Below are positions 1 to 8,611 of a stretch of 32,593 nucleotides of DNA, one piece after another. This DNA comes from Oscillospiraceae bacterium (GTDB lineage Bacteria > Bacillota > Clostridia > Oscillospirales > CAG-272), in assembly GCA_015064065.1 (NCBI GenBank), contig SVSY01000009.1:1-32593 (forward strand). Direction: 5' to 3'. Positions within the stretch are counted from its first letter, which is position 1. Each line of letters begins with the position of its first letter. The translations under genes were made by a program, and so were the position numbers. The notes under the pieces were generated by a model. That model saw only the letters and a list, made by a program, of their open reading frames with translations. It was not told where the DNA came from and did not search any database.

Positions 1-1
1 T

Positions 2-3000
2 GCTCCGTATGCGATAGAGGATCAGCCCACTTATACCTTGATAGCGCATACGGAGCAGACGAAAGCAGAGTATCTGCCCAAGCTTGCAAGCGTCAACGCG
101 AGAACCACCTTCAAGGTCGTACCGCTCGATTTTGAAGGGGTTGAGGGCGAAGGTGTAATAGCTTATCAAAATCCTATCGATATAGAACCTAAGCTTATCG
201 GCTATGAGGCGTTCTACTTTGAAAACGGAGAGCTTCAGGTGACGCTCAAGGCTTCGGAGAATACTCAAAAATATAAGCTTTGGAGAAAAACGCAGGGAAG
301 TGAATACTCGCTTATTTGCGAAACTCCGTATCCGATAATCGTTTGTGAAGGATATTCCGAAAGCGATACCTACGCCGTATCGCTCGTTAGTAACGCGCTT
401 CGTACTGAGAGCGAGCTTGTTGAGCTGACGAAGATACGTAATTATATCGAGGGGGCTGACTCAAACTCTGCAGAGCGACGAATAAATCTGCTTGACGGAT
501 TGAAATTCGAAGCTGCCGCGGGAACGGCTGTTTGGAACTCGGATTACGGCTATGAAAAGCTTACCGACGGACTTTACGGCAGAAATCCGGACGGAAGTCT
601 GAACGTGCACGTCGGAAGATATTCGTCAAAGGGCGTGAAGGATGCCTATATGGACGGAACGGCCGTTTTTGAGAGCTCTTGCTTGCTCTCGGAAATGAGG
701 CTCTATGATTTCAGCGGGGCTACCTCTACAAGACTTGGCAACGAAGTCAAGGTCTATGCCCTGAACCTCGGCGAATGGAAGGAGGTCTACTCTTTGAGCG
801 GAAATGCGGCAGTCATCTCTGCGCGCATTTTGGATGCTGAGAAGCAGCTCTATTATCTGCCGATCGATCTTTCGGGAGTGAAGGCAGACGCCGTACGGGT
901 GTACGCTAAAAACTCGATAGACGCGAACGGTGTTACGTTTTACGAAATAACCTGCAGCGGAACGGCACTTGCAGGAGGCACGGCTTATACGGAAAATATG
1001 CTGCTTGGCAAAGCTCCCGACAGCTTTACTCACGGCACGGCTCTTTTTGCGGGCTACGATCAGAGCAAGCTGACCGACGGAAGCCTCCACTCTAAAAACG
1101 GTCGCTACGCACAGTACGACGGTACAAACAACGGCTTTACCGTTGAATATCTGCTTGACAGCGAGGCGTCGCTCGATACACTTAAGATATATGATTTTGC
1201 CGAGCCGACAGAGCCCGCATCAAGAATAAGCTCGGCAACCGTAGAGCTCTACAGCGACGGAAAATGGGTAAAATATCTTGATGCAAAGCCTCTGCTCGCG
1301 CACGAAAACCGAGCAACAGACGATTACGGAAAATATACTCCCGTCGGTTTGGACGGAGCGAAGGCAGAAAAGATAAGGATAACTCTTAAGAACACCGCAA
1401 GCAAGCTCGGCGTAACCGTTTACGAGATAATGCTCAGCGGATACGTAAGTAAGGTGAGAGCACCCGAACGTGAAAATATTCTGCTTGGAAAGGAATTTGT
1501 TGCTGCTGAGGGTACTAACATATGGAACGAATCCTACGGCTACGACAAATTGACCGACGGCGTATATAACAAGGATGCGGACGGAAATACAAATTATCAT
1601 ATAGGAAGATATTCCTCAGGCTCTGGCGCGAACGAGCGTCTTGAAGGTACTGCAGAGTTTGGCGGAGTATATGAGCTGTCCGAAATGCGTATCTACGACT
1701 ATACGGGGTCGAACGATACGAGAATAGGCAAAGAGGTAAGAGTTGATGCGTACTACGCAGGAGAGTGGCGCACAGTTTACTCAAAGACGGGATACACAAG
1801 CATATTGAATGCAAGAGTGAAGGACAATTCTCTCGGACTCTGGTATCTGCCCGTAGATCTTTCGGGAGTAAAAGCGTCGGCAATAAGAGTATACGTGCTG
1901 ACCGACCCGTCGGCTGCTAACGTGACCTTGTATGAGATCACCTGTTCAGGAAGCAAGCTCGCGGAGCTTTCGGACAAAAATATTATAGAATCCGCGACCC
2001 TTGTAACCGTTACGGCAGGCGAAGCGGAAGATAGAGAGCTTAGCGCGTCGGAAAAGGCTTCGCTCACGGATAAAAATGCGGATACCGTCTTTGATATCGG
2101 CACTGCCGCTCGGTCGTATTGCCTTGAATTCGACCTTGGTCAAAAGTATTCTTTGTATACCTTAAAGATAAAGGACAAGAGAGCTGCGACCGATATCGTA
2201 AGCGGTAGTCCTGCAACGAGAAGCGACGATACCTGCGTTGAGCTCTACGTCGACGGGGAATGGATAAAGGTCGTGAGCGCAGAAGCACTTTCACTGACCG
2301 AAGAATACACGCTGTTTGAACTTTACGGACTCACGGCATCAAAACTTCGCGTGCGCTTCAATAACACGCAGACCTTTGATAACGGCACAAGTCCCGCTGC
2401 AGTGATAAGCGAGATATATTTGTCGATCGCGGGGGCAGCCCCCGACAAGAAGCCGCTGCTCAACGCTTATGCGGGTCTGCCTATTATTGCAGACGGCGGA
2501 GAAAAGTACCTTGAGAATATGAAGAAGTTCAAGGAGTACGTTACCGAATTTGCACTTAAAGAGGAGGATGTCTCGGCTTACGCAAAGGAGATGTGGGATT
2601 ATAACCGCACGCTTTTGAATGGAACTCATACCGCCCACAGCATAAAGCAGTATGAGGAGAAAGCGCCTGACTGCGTTGAGGGAGGTTGGTTCGCCTATGA
2701 AGCTTGTGAGCTCTGCGATTATACGACGTTTGAAGCTGTAGTTCCCGCGGGACACGACGTATCCGGCGAATGGCAGAGTGACGGCGGGTACCATTGGAAA
2801 AAATGCTTGGTATGCGGAGAGCTTGACGAGAGCACAAAGGCAGAGCACGTGTTCGATAATAGCTGTGACGATAGCTGTAACGTTTGCGCACAAAAGAGAA
2901 GCGTAACGCATATGTACTCGGGAGAGTGCGATAGCGAATGCGATATCTGCGGTTTGACAAGAACTGCTACGGGCGCACACAGCGGCGGAGAAGCTACCTG

Positions 3001-3334
3001 TACGAAAAAAGCGGTGTGCAGCGTTTGCGGCGAGGAATACGGGGAGCTTGCAAAGCACTCATACTCAAGTGAGTGGAAGAGCGATGAAACTCACCATTGG
3101 CACGAGTGCTCCTGCGGAGAGACGTCGGAGAGGGAAGAGCACGTTTTCGGCGACTGGACTCAGAAGGACGGACAGCAGAGCAGAAGCTGCCTGTGCGGAT
3201 TTACTCAGACACAGCCGATAGAGAAGAAACCGATTTCTGCGCTCGCAATAACGGCGATCGCGGTAGGAGCAGTTCTTGTGCTTGGAACGGCAGGATTTTG
3301 TCTGTATCGCTTTGCTTTCAAAAAGAAAAAGTAA
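2..3334 (+). CDS. Large surface/secreted protein, 5'-truncated by window edge: discoidin/F5-8C-like modules, Cys/His-rich CxxC tail, C-terminal TM plus KKKK tail
   Basis: The ORF stays open upstream of the listed TTG at 38 (reads ...APYAIEDQPTYTLIAHTEQ), so the true start lies outside the window. Repeated 'N-LLG-K...KLTDG...GRY...' modules; C-terminal CxxC repeats; hydrophobic ISALAITAIAVGAVLVLGTAGFCLYRFAF followed by KKKK. Confidence 0.8.
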   Translation, partial: APYAIEDQPTYTLIAHTEQTKAEYLPKLASVNARTTFKVVPLDFEGVEGEGVIAYQNPIDIEPKLIGYEAFYFENGELQVTLKASENTQKYKLWRKTQGSEYSLICETPYPIIVCEGYSESDTYAVSLVSNALRTESELVELTKIRNYIEGADSNSAERRINLLDGLKFEAAAGTAVWNSDYGYEKLTDGLYGRNPDGSLNVHVGRYSSKGVKDAYMDGTAVFESSCLLSEMRLYDFSGATSTRLGNEVKVYALNLGEWKEVYSLSGNAAVISARILDAEKQLYYLPIDLSGVKADAVRVYAKNSIDANGVTFYEITCSGTALAGGTAYTENMLLGKAPDSFTHGTALFAGYDQSKLTDGSLHSKNGRYAQYDGTNNGFTVEYLLDSEASLDTLKIYDFAEPTEPASRISSATVELYSDGKWVKYLDAKPLLAHENRATDDYGKYTPVGLDGAKAEKIRITLKNTASKLGVTVYEIMLSGYVSKVRAPERENILLGKEFVAAEGTNIWNESYGYDKLTDGVYNKDADGNTNYHIGRYSSGSGANERLEGTAEFGGVYELSEMRIYDYTGSNDTRIGKEVRVDAYYAGEWRTVYSKTGYTSILNARVKDNSLGLWYLPVDLSGVKASAIRVYVLTDPSAANVTLYEITCSGSKLAELSDKNIIESATLVTVTAGEAEDRELSASEKASLTDKNADTVFDIGTAARSYCLEFDLGQKYSLYTLKIKDKRAATDIVSGSPATRSDDTCVELYVDGEWIKVVSAEALSLTEEYTLFELYGLTASKLRVRFNNTQTFDNGTSPAAVISEIYLSIAGAAPDKKPLLNAYAGLPIIADGGEKYLENMKKFKEYVTEFALKEEDVSAYAKEMWDYNRTLLNGTHTAHSIKQYEEKAPDCVEGGWFAYEACELCDYTTFEAVVPAGHDVSGEWQSDGGYHWKKCLVCGELDESTKAEHVFDNSCDDSCNVCAQKRSVTHMYSGECDSECDICGLTRTATGAHSGGEATCTKKAVCSVCGEEYGELAKHSYSSEWKSDETHHWHECSCGETSEREEHVFGDWTQKDGQQSRSCLCGFTQTQPIEKKPISALAITAIAVGAVLVLGTAGFCLYRFAFKKKK

Positions 3335-3358
3335 TATAAAATTTCCATAAAATATCTA

Positions 3359-3405
3359 AAAACACCGAAAGACCGAGCTTTGCTCGGTCTTTCGGTGTTT
3401 TACTA
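3359..3405 (+). terminator. Rho-independent terminator after the surface protein gene
   Basis: Perfect 20-bp stem AAACACCGAAAGACCGAGC/GCTCGGTCTTTCGGTGTTT with a TTT loop, ending in a short T run. Confidence 0.92.
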
Positions 3406-3665
3406 TACGATATAATAGTTAGCAAAAAATCATGTTAAGAATACGCGATATCCCTAACTAAATTTTGTGTTGCTTTACGTAATGATCTCGGCGATAGAAG
3501 CTGGAGAAAAACGAAAATGACAGTAAGTATTTGAAAGAATTGTAAAAAAAAGTAAATAGTGGCTTGAAAATGTGAAAAAAGGTTAAAAATTTGGGCAAAT
3601 CATAAGTTTTTTTCGAAAAAATAAAAAAAGTTTTTCTGTTTTTTGGCTTTTTTTAACGCTACCTC

Positions 3666-3694
3666 TTGATTATTTTGTAGAGTTAGTTTATAAT
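3666..3694 (+). promoter_or_regulatory. Predicted sigma-A promoter of mraZ/dcw operon
   Basis: TTGATT (3666-3671), 17-bp spacer, TATAAT (3689-3694), upstream of mraZ. Confidence 0.75.
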
Positions 3695-3704
3695 AATAGC
3701 ACCG

Positions 3705-3734
3705 ATGTGGTGAAAAGTGGTGCGAAATGGTGGA
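3705..3734 (+). promoter_or_regulatory. Predicted MraZ box (autoregulatory operator)
   Basis: Three direct repeats GTGGTG/GTGGTG/ATGGTG at 3707, 3717 and 3727, exactly 10-bp period, between the promoter and mraZ. Confidence 0.75.
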
Positions 3735-3844
3735 TAAAAGACCAAGAATACCACAAAACACCGCAAAGCCTTGAAAATCATAGAGAAGTGGGGTAAGAGT
3801 TCCCACAAAAAATATATAAAAATCATCGAAAGGAGGCATATCTG

Positions 3845-4267
3845 ATGTTTTCGGGAGAATTCAAACACACACTTGATCTTAAAAACAGACTTTTCATACC
3901 CGCAAAGCACCGCGAAGAGCTTGGCGAGAGTTTTATGGTAGCGAAGAGTATCAGAGAAAATTGCCTTAAGGTTTATTCGATGGCAGAATGGGAGGACTAT
4001 ATAAGTCCCATTCTTAAGATGGAAAGAAAAGCATCCGAGGCTATACTCAGAGCGTTGCACAGAGACGCTGCACAGGTATCTCCCGACTCGCAGGGAAGAA
4101 TAGTTATCCCTGCAGCACTCGTTGAATACGCGGGAATATCCAAATCGGCGGTTGTGGTCGGCTGTGGTAAATACGCAGAAATATGGTCAGAGGAAAATTA
4201 CAACGCGATGGTGGCAGAAGAGAACATTGCGGACATCAAGGATCTTCTTGAATCCTACGGACTCTGA
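3845..4267 (+). CDS. mraZ: Transcriptional regulator MraZ
   Basis: [24 protein letters not shown]... and second SpoVT/AbrB-like half [28 protein letters not shown] upstream; first gene of dcw cluster. Confidence 0.97.
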   Translation: MFSGEFKHTLDLKNRLFIPAKHREELGESFMVAKSIRENCLKVYSMAEWEDYISPILKMERKASEAILRALHRDAAQVSPDSQGRIVIPAALVEYAGISKSAVVVGCGKYAEIWSEENYNAMVAEENIADIKDLLESYGL

Positions 4268-4272
4268 TCGAT

Positions 4273-5226
4273 ATGGCAGAGGAAAAAGTAAAAATAGAAT
4301 TTTCCCATCGCTCAGTCCTTCTTGACGAGTGTATGGACGGATTGAATATAAGACCCGACGGAATTTACGTCGACGGAACTGCAGGCGGAGCGGGGCACTC
4401 GAGCGAGATCGCAAAAAGGCTCGGGGGCGGAAGGCTCATCGCTATAGATCAGGACGAGACGGCTGTTGCGGTCGCGACCGAGAGATTGAATGCTCTCAAA
4501 AAGAATACGACGGTAGTTAGAAGCAACTTTTGCGAGCTTGCGAAGGTTTGCAGAGAGCTCGGTGTAGAGCAGATCGACGGAGTGCTGCTCGACCTTGGGG
4601 TTTCCTCCTATCAGCTCGACACGGCTGAGCGAGGATTTTCCTACAGCGCAGACGCACCGCTCGATATGAGAATGGACAACAGATGCACCCTCAGTGCATA
4701 CGACGTTGTCAATACTTACTCCGAGCAAGAACTAAAAAGAATACTTTTTGATTACGGCGAGGAGCGTTTCGCACCTGCGATAGCTTCAGCTATAGTCAAG
4801 AGACGCGAAAAATCCCCCATAGAGACCACGGCAGAGCTCAGCGACATAATCAAATACGCGATGCCGCCCGCCGCAAGAGAAGGCGGACATCACCCCGCAA
4901 AGCGAAGCTTTCAGGCTATACGCATTGAGGTCAACCGCGAGCTTGACGTTATCGAGCCTGCTATAAAGGGCGCGGTCGAGATGCTCTCTTCGGGCGGAAG
5001 GATAGCGATAATAACCTTCCATTCGCTTGAGGACAGAATAGTCAAGCAGGCGTTTGCGTCGCTTGCTTCGGGCTGTACCTGCCCGAAAGATTTCCCTATA
5101 TGCGTTTGCGGAAATAAACCAAAGGTGAAGATAGTTAATAAAAAACCGATACTGCCCACGAAGCAGGAGCTTGAGGAAAATCCTCGCTCCAGAAGTGCAA
5201 AGCTGAGGGTGGCAGAAAAAATTTAG
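4273..5226 (+). CDS. rsmH: 16S rRNA (cytosine1402-N4)-methyltransferase RsmH (MraW)
   Basis: [34 protein letters not shown], family-typical [13 protein letters not shown]; follows mraZ. Confidence 0.97.
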   Translation: MAEEKVKIEFSHRSVLLDECMDGLNIRPDGIYVDGTAGGAGHSSEIAKRLGGGRLIAIDQDETAVAVATERLNALKKNTTVVRSNFCELAKVCRELGVEQIDGVLLDLGVSSYQLDTAERGFSYSADAPLDMRMDNRCTLSAYDVVNTYSEQELKRILFDYGEERFAPAIASAIVKRREKSPIETTAELSDIIKYAMPPAAREGGHHPAKRSFQAIRIEVNRELDVIEPAIKGAVEMLSSGGRIAIITFHSLEDRIVKQAFASLASGCTCPKDFPICVCGNKPKVKIVNKKPILPTKQELEENPRSRSAKLRVAEKI

Positions 5227-5280
5227 CACACGAACAAACATTAAAAAAACGAACTTTGATCAAAAGAGGAGAAGAGAACG

Positions 5281-6123
5281 ATGGCAACTGAGTACATGAA
5301 CGATTCTTATAGCCGCTGTATTGCAGAGCTCCGCACCCGCTATCGCGGAAGAGCTGTTTCGGGTAATGCGAAGAACGAAGCCGCGATGCTTGATAAACGA
5401 GAGAGCGAGCAGGAGGCAGCACTCGAATCCTATATTCTTTTCGACTCTCGCTCCAAGATAGCAGACAGCTACAGAAGCGGTGAATACAACGGAAGCAAAT
5501 ATATGACCTCCGATGATTTCGTTCGCTACTTCAAGAGCAGAAGAGCTTTCTATATGCCCAAGGTTCAGGAATCTGAGGAAGCGAAGGCAGAGGCGGTAAA
5601 GAACTCCTCTGTACCTCAGAGAAAAAACGGAGCTTCTCCGGCGAGCCCTGCTGAGTCAGGCTCGAAGGAGGGTCACATAGAAAGACTGTTGTCGGCAGGT
5701 AAGGAGCTTATACTCAAGTGGTTTCCCGTTGAGAGAACAGAGGGAAGGACCGAGGGACGACGTATGCGTTTTCCCGTATCCGCGCTTGCGGGTATCGCGG
5801 TCTTTGCAATATCAATGAGTCTTATCGTAGGTGGCTCGGTAATGGTAGGAGACGCAACCGCAGAGGTTGGCAGACTCGACTCCGAGATAGCTTCGCTTGA
5901 GGCACAGTACGATGATCTCGAGGGAAAGCTTGACCTCAAATATACTGCTGACGGTATTGAAGCCGACGCTAAAGAGCTCGGTATGGTAAAGCGTCAGTAT
6001 GCTGACAACGAATTTGTAACTATTGAAAATGAAGACGAGATAAACATATATGATGATGAAAAAGAGGAGAACGTAGGACTTGCGGCTCTGCTGTCAGCCT
6101 TCGGGCTCGACCTCAAGGATTGA
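5281..6123 (+). CDS. FtsL-like septum protein with long N-terminal cytoplasmic extension
   Basis: Position between rsmH and the PBP gene; single TM (FPVSALAGIAVFAISMSLIVGG) followed by a short coiled-coil-like segment (EVGRLDSEIASLEAQYDDLEGKLDLKYT). Assignment is by synteny and topology. Confidence 0.7.
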   Translation: MATEYMNDSYSRCIAELRTRYRGRAVSGNAKNEAAMLDKRESEQEAALESYILFDSRSKIADSYRSGEYNGSKYMTSDDFVRYFKSRRAFYMPKVQESEEAKAEAVKNSSVPQRKNGASPASPAESGSKEGHIERLLSAGKELILKWFPVERTEGRTEGRRMRFPVSALAGIAVFAISMSLIVGGSVMVGDATAEVGRLDSEIASLEAQYDDLEGKLDLKYTADGIEADAKELGMVKRQYADNEFVTIENEDEINIYDDEKEENVGLAALLSAFGLDLKD

Positions 6124-6213
6124 CCGTCATAAACACCGATCCTTCGTCATATCATATAAAGGATAAAATACACCGCTCTTGCGGTGACGATAAACAGGCG
6201 AAGGGAGAGCTCA

Positions 6214-8562
6214 ATGGGGCGCACGGTAGGATCGAAAGCACTAAAACGTTCGACATTTTTAGGCTTTATGGTTTTTTGCGTCTTTGGAGTGCTTCTTTTG
6301 CGAATATTGATGCTGCAGACCTGCAGCTTTGAAAAGTATCAGACTAAGGTCATCAATCAGATGACTACCGAGTCGGCAGTTCCCGCAAACCGCGGAAAAA
6401 TATTTGACCGAAACGGAAACGTCCTTGCTACAAACGTTACGACCTACAGACTCTTCATATCTCCCTCGAGTATATCGAGTGCACAGGAGGAGAGCGGAGA
6501 GAATTATTCGGATCTTGTTGCAAAGGGACTTTCTGTGCTCGTCGAGGACGTAGAATACGATAACGTCTATAAGCAGGCTACCGAGTACACGCAATATCTC
6601 GACAGAACTATAGCGCGCAAGGTGAGCGAGGCTAAGGCAGACGAGATACGCGAGTTTATAGCCGAGTATTCGCTTGAACAGATGGTGTTTCTCGAAGCGC
6701 AGAGTACACGCTATTATCCCGGCGGAGATATGGCGGCACACGTGCTTGGGTTTACGAGCAGTGACGGCGATGGACTGTATGGGCTTGAGCTTCAGTACGA
6801 CAAATATCTGAGCGGAGTTGACGGATACTACATAAAGGCACGTGACTCATACGGAAACGTTATGCCCTTTGAGTATGCGAGTTACATCAACGCTATCGAC
6901 GGATATGATCTTACGACCACTATAGACAGCACGGTACAGAGCTTTCTTGAAGAGGAGCTTGCGGCTACCGTGGAAAAACACAACGTAACTAATCGCGCTT
7001 GCGGAATAGTTATGGACGTGAATACCGGAGCTATCTTAGCGATGGCTACCTCATCTCCCTTTGATCTTAACGACCCGTGGCAGCTTGACGAAAATTCTGC
7101 AACGCGTCTTGAAAATCTTAAAAATGAGGGTTACGACGAGCAGAGCGACGAATATAACGATCTCTCCAGAGAGCTTTTGACTACTATGTGGTCAAATAAA
7201 GCGGTCACCGAGAGCTATATTCCGGGTTCTACGTTTAAAATAATAACCTCGTCGATGGCACTTGAGGAAAAGGTGGTCAGTATGACCGAATCGGTCAACT
7301 GCCCCGGACATAAGACTCTTTTCGGACACACGATACACTGTCACGAAACAAAAGGACACGGATCGCTGTCCTTTGCGCAAGGACTTCAGCAATCCTGCAA
7401 CGTGTGGTTTATGACGCTTGGAGAACGCATCGGCGTAGAGCGTTATCAGGATTACGTAGAAATTTTTGGTTATAAAGAAAAGACGGGAATAGATCTTCCC
7501 GGTGAAGGAAACAGTATTTTTGCCGCAGACATGACGGAGCTTGACCTTGCTATCTATGCCTTTGGACAGAACTTTACTGTAACTCCTATGCAACAGATAT
7601 GTGCGGTAGCTTCAGTCGCTAACGGCGGAGAGCTTCTTACTCCGTATCTGGTTGAAAAGATAAGTGATAACGCAGGTAACGTAATATACGCTCACGAAAC
7701 TGAACAGAAGCGTGAGACAATAAGCAAAGCTACCTGCGAGACGATATCTAAAATACTTGAAGAGGGTGTTTCGGGCGATGGCGGAGCGAAGACCGCTTAC
7801 GTCGCGGGATATCGCGTTGCAGCAAAGACGGGTACTTCGGAAAAGAAGGAACGCGAATGCCCCAAATGCGGATCTACCGGAATGCCGCAGACTATAGACG
7901 ATACGGTAATGTACGTTTGTAACATATGTAAATATACCGCCGAGGCGGACGATTTTCCCGTAAGTGAGAAGTATATATGCTCGACTGTTGCATATGCACC
8001 CGCCGACGATCCTGAGATAGCGGTGCTTATAATGGTCGACGAGCCTACGCGCGGTTCGCTCTACGGAAGCACGGTCGCCGCTCCGTACGTAAGAAACGTG
8101 CTCAAGAACGCTATGCCGTATCTTGGAGTAGAAGCGCGTTATACGCCCGAGGAACTCGAAAATATGAGAGTACGCGTGGCAAGCTACAAGAGCCGAAGCG
8201 TTGAAGCGGCTATCGAATCTATAAGCGAAGCGGGACTTCGCTATAAGGTTATAGGTGACGGTGAATACGTTACCTCACAGCTTCCTGCCGCAGGCGAATA
8301 CGTCGAGGAAGTATCGGGAACGATAGTCTTGTACGCGGGAGCAAAAATTGAAGATAACGTGACGGTGCCCGATCTTAGCGGAATGGTCGCCGCTACGGCA
8401 AATCAGGCTTTGATAAATCTCAATTTGAACGTAAGAATAGAAGGTGCCGACAGTTATCTGTCGGGCACGGGATATAAGGTGGTGGCACAGTCGGTCGCAC
8501 CCGGCGAGAAGGTCGCGGCGGGAACTGTGATAACGCTCACCTTTGCTAAGAGCAGCTCGTAG
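6214..8562 (+). CDS. Class B penicillin-binding protein, SpoVD/PbpB type, with two C-terminal PASTA-like domains and an inserted CxxC-CxxC knuckle
   Basis: PGSTFK (S at 7228), SCN, KTGTSEKK motifs; N-terminal NRGKIFDRNGNVLATN; PASTA-like C-terminus VTVPDLSGMVAATANQALINLNL... ATG at 6214 with GAAGGGAGAG RBS preferred over GTG at 6184. Confidence 0.95.
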   Translation: MGRTVGSKALKRSTFLGFMVFCVFGVLLLRILMLQTCSFEKYQTKVINQMTTESAVPANRGKIFDRNGNVLATNVTTYRLFISPSSISSAQEESGENYSDLVAKGLSVLVEDVEYDNVYKQATEYTQYLDRTIARKVSEAKADEIREFIAEYSLEQMVFLEAQSTRYYPGGDMAAHVLGFTSSDGDGLYGLELQYDKYLSGVDGYYIKARDSYGNVMPFEYASYINAIDGYDLTTTIDSTVQSFLEEELAATVEKHNVTNRACGIVMDVNTGAILAMATSSPFDLNDPWQLDENSATRLENLKNEGYDEQSDEYNDLSRELLTTMWSNKAVTESYIPGSTFKIITSSMALEEKVVSMTESVNCPGHKTLFGHTIHCHETKGHGSLSFAQGLQQSCNVWFMTLGERIGVERYQDYVEIFGYKEKTGIDLPGEGNSIFAADMTELDLAIYAFGQNFTVTPMQQICAVASVANGGELLTPYLVEKISDNAGNVIYAHETEQKRETISKATCETISKILEEGVSGDGGAKTAYVAGYRVAAKTGTSEKKERECPKCGSTGMPQTIDDTVMYVCNICKYTAEADDFPVSEKYICSTVAYAPADDPEIAVLIMVDEPTRGSLYGSTVAAPYVRNVLKNAMPYLGVEARYTPEELENMRVRVASYKSRSVEAAIESISEAGLRYKVIGDGEYVTSQLPAAGEYVEEVSGTIVLYAGAKIEDNVTVPDLSGMVAATANQALINLNLNVRIEGADSYLSGTGYKVVAQSVAPGEKVAAGTVITLTFAKSSS

Positions 8563-8611
8563 TTATACGCGCGCCGAGGAAGTTGAAATATCAATTTTTC
8601 GGAGGTGCGAT

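Noticed and set aside
3411-3423. TATAATAGTTAGC after the first terminator, identical to the rimP -10 context, suggesting a small RNA promoter
   Set aside because: No acceptable -35 at 16-18 bp upstream (it falls in the terminator stem) and no clear downstream transcript unit; may be chance.
5050-5130. [13 protein letters not shown] Cys cluster in RsmH as a novel metal site
   Set aside because: This Cys-rich C-terminal block is a usual feature of the RsmH family.
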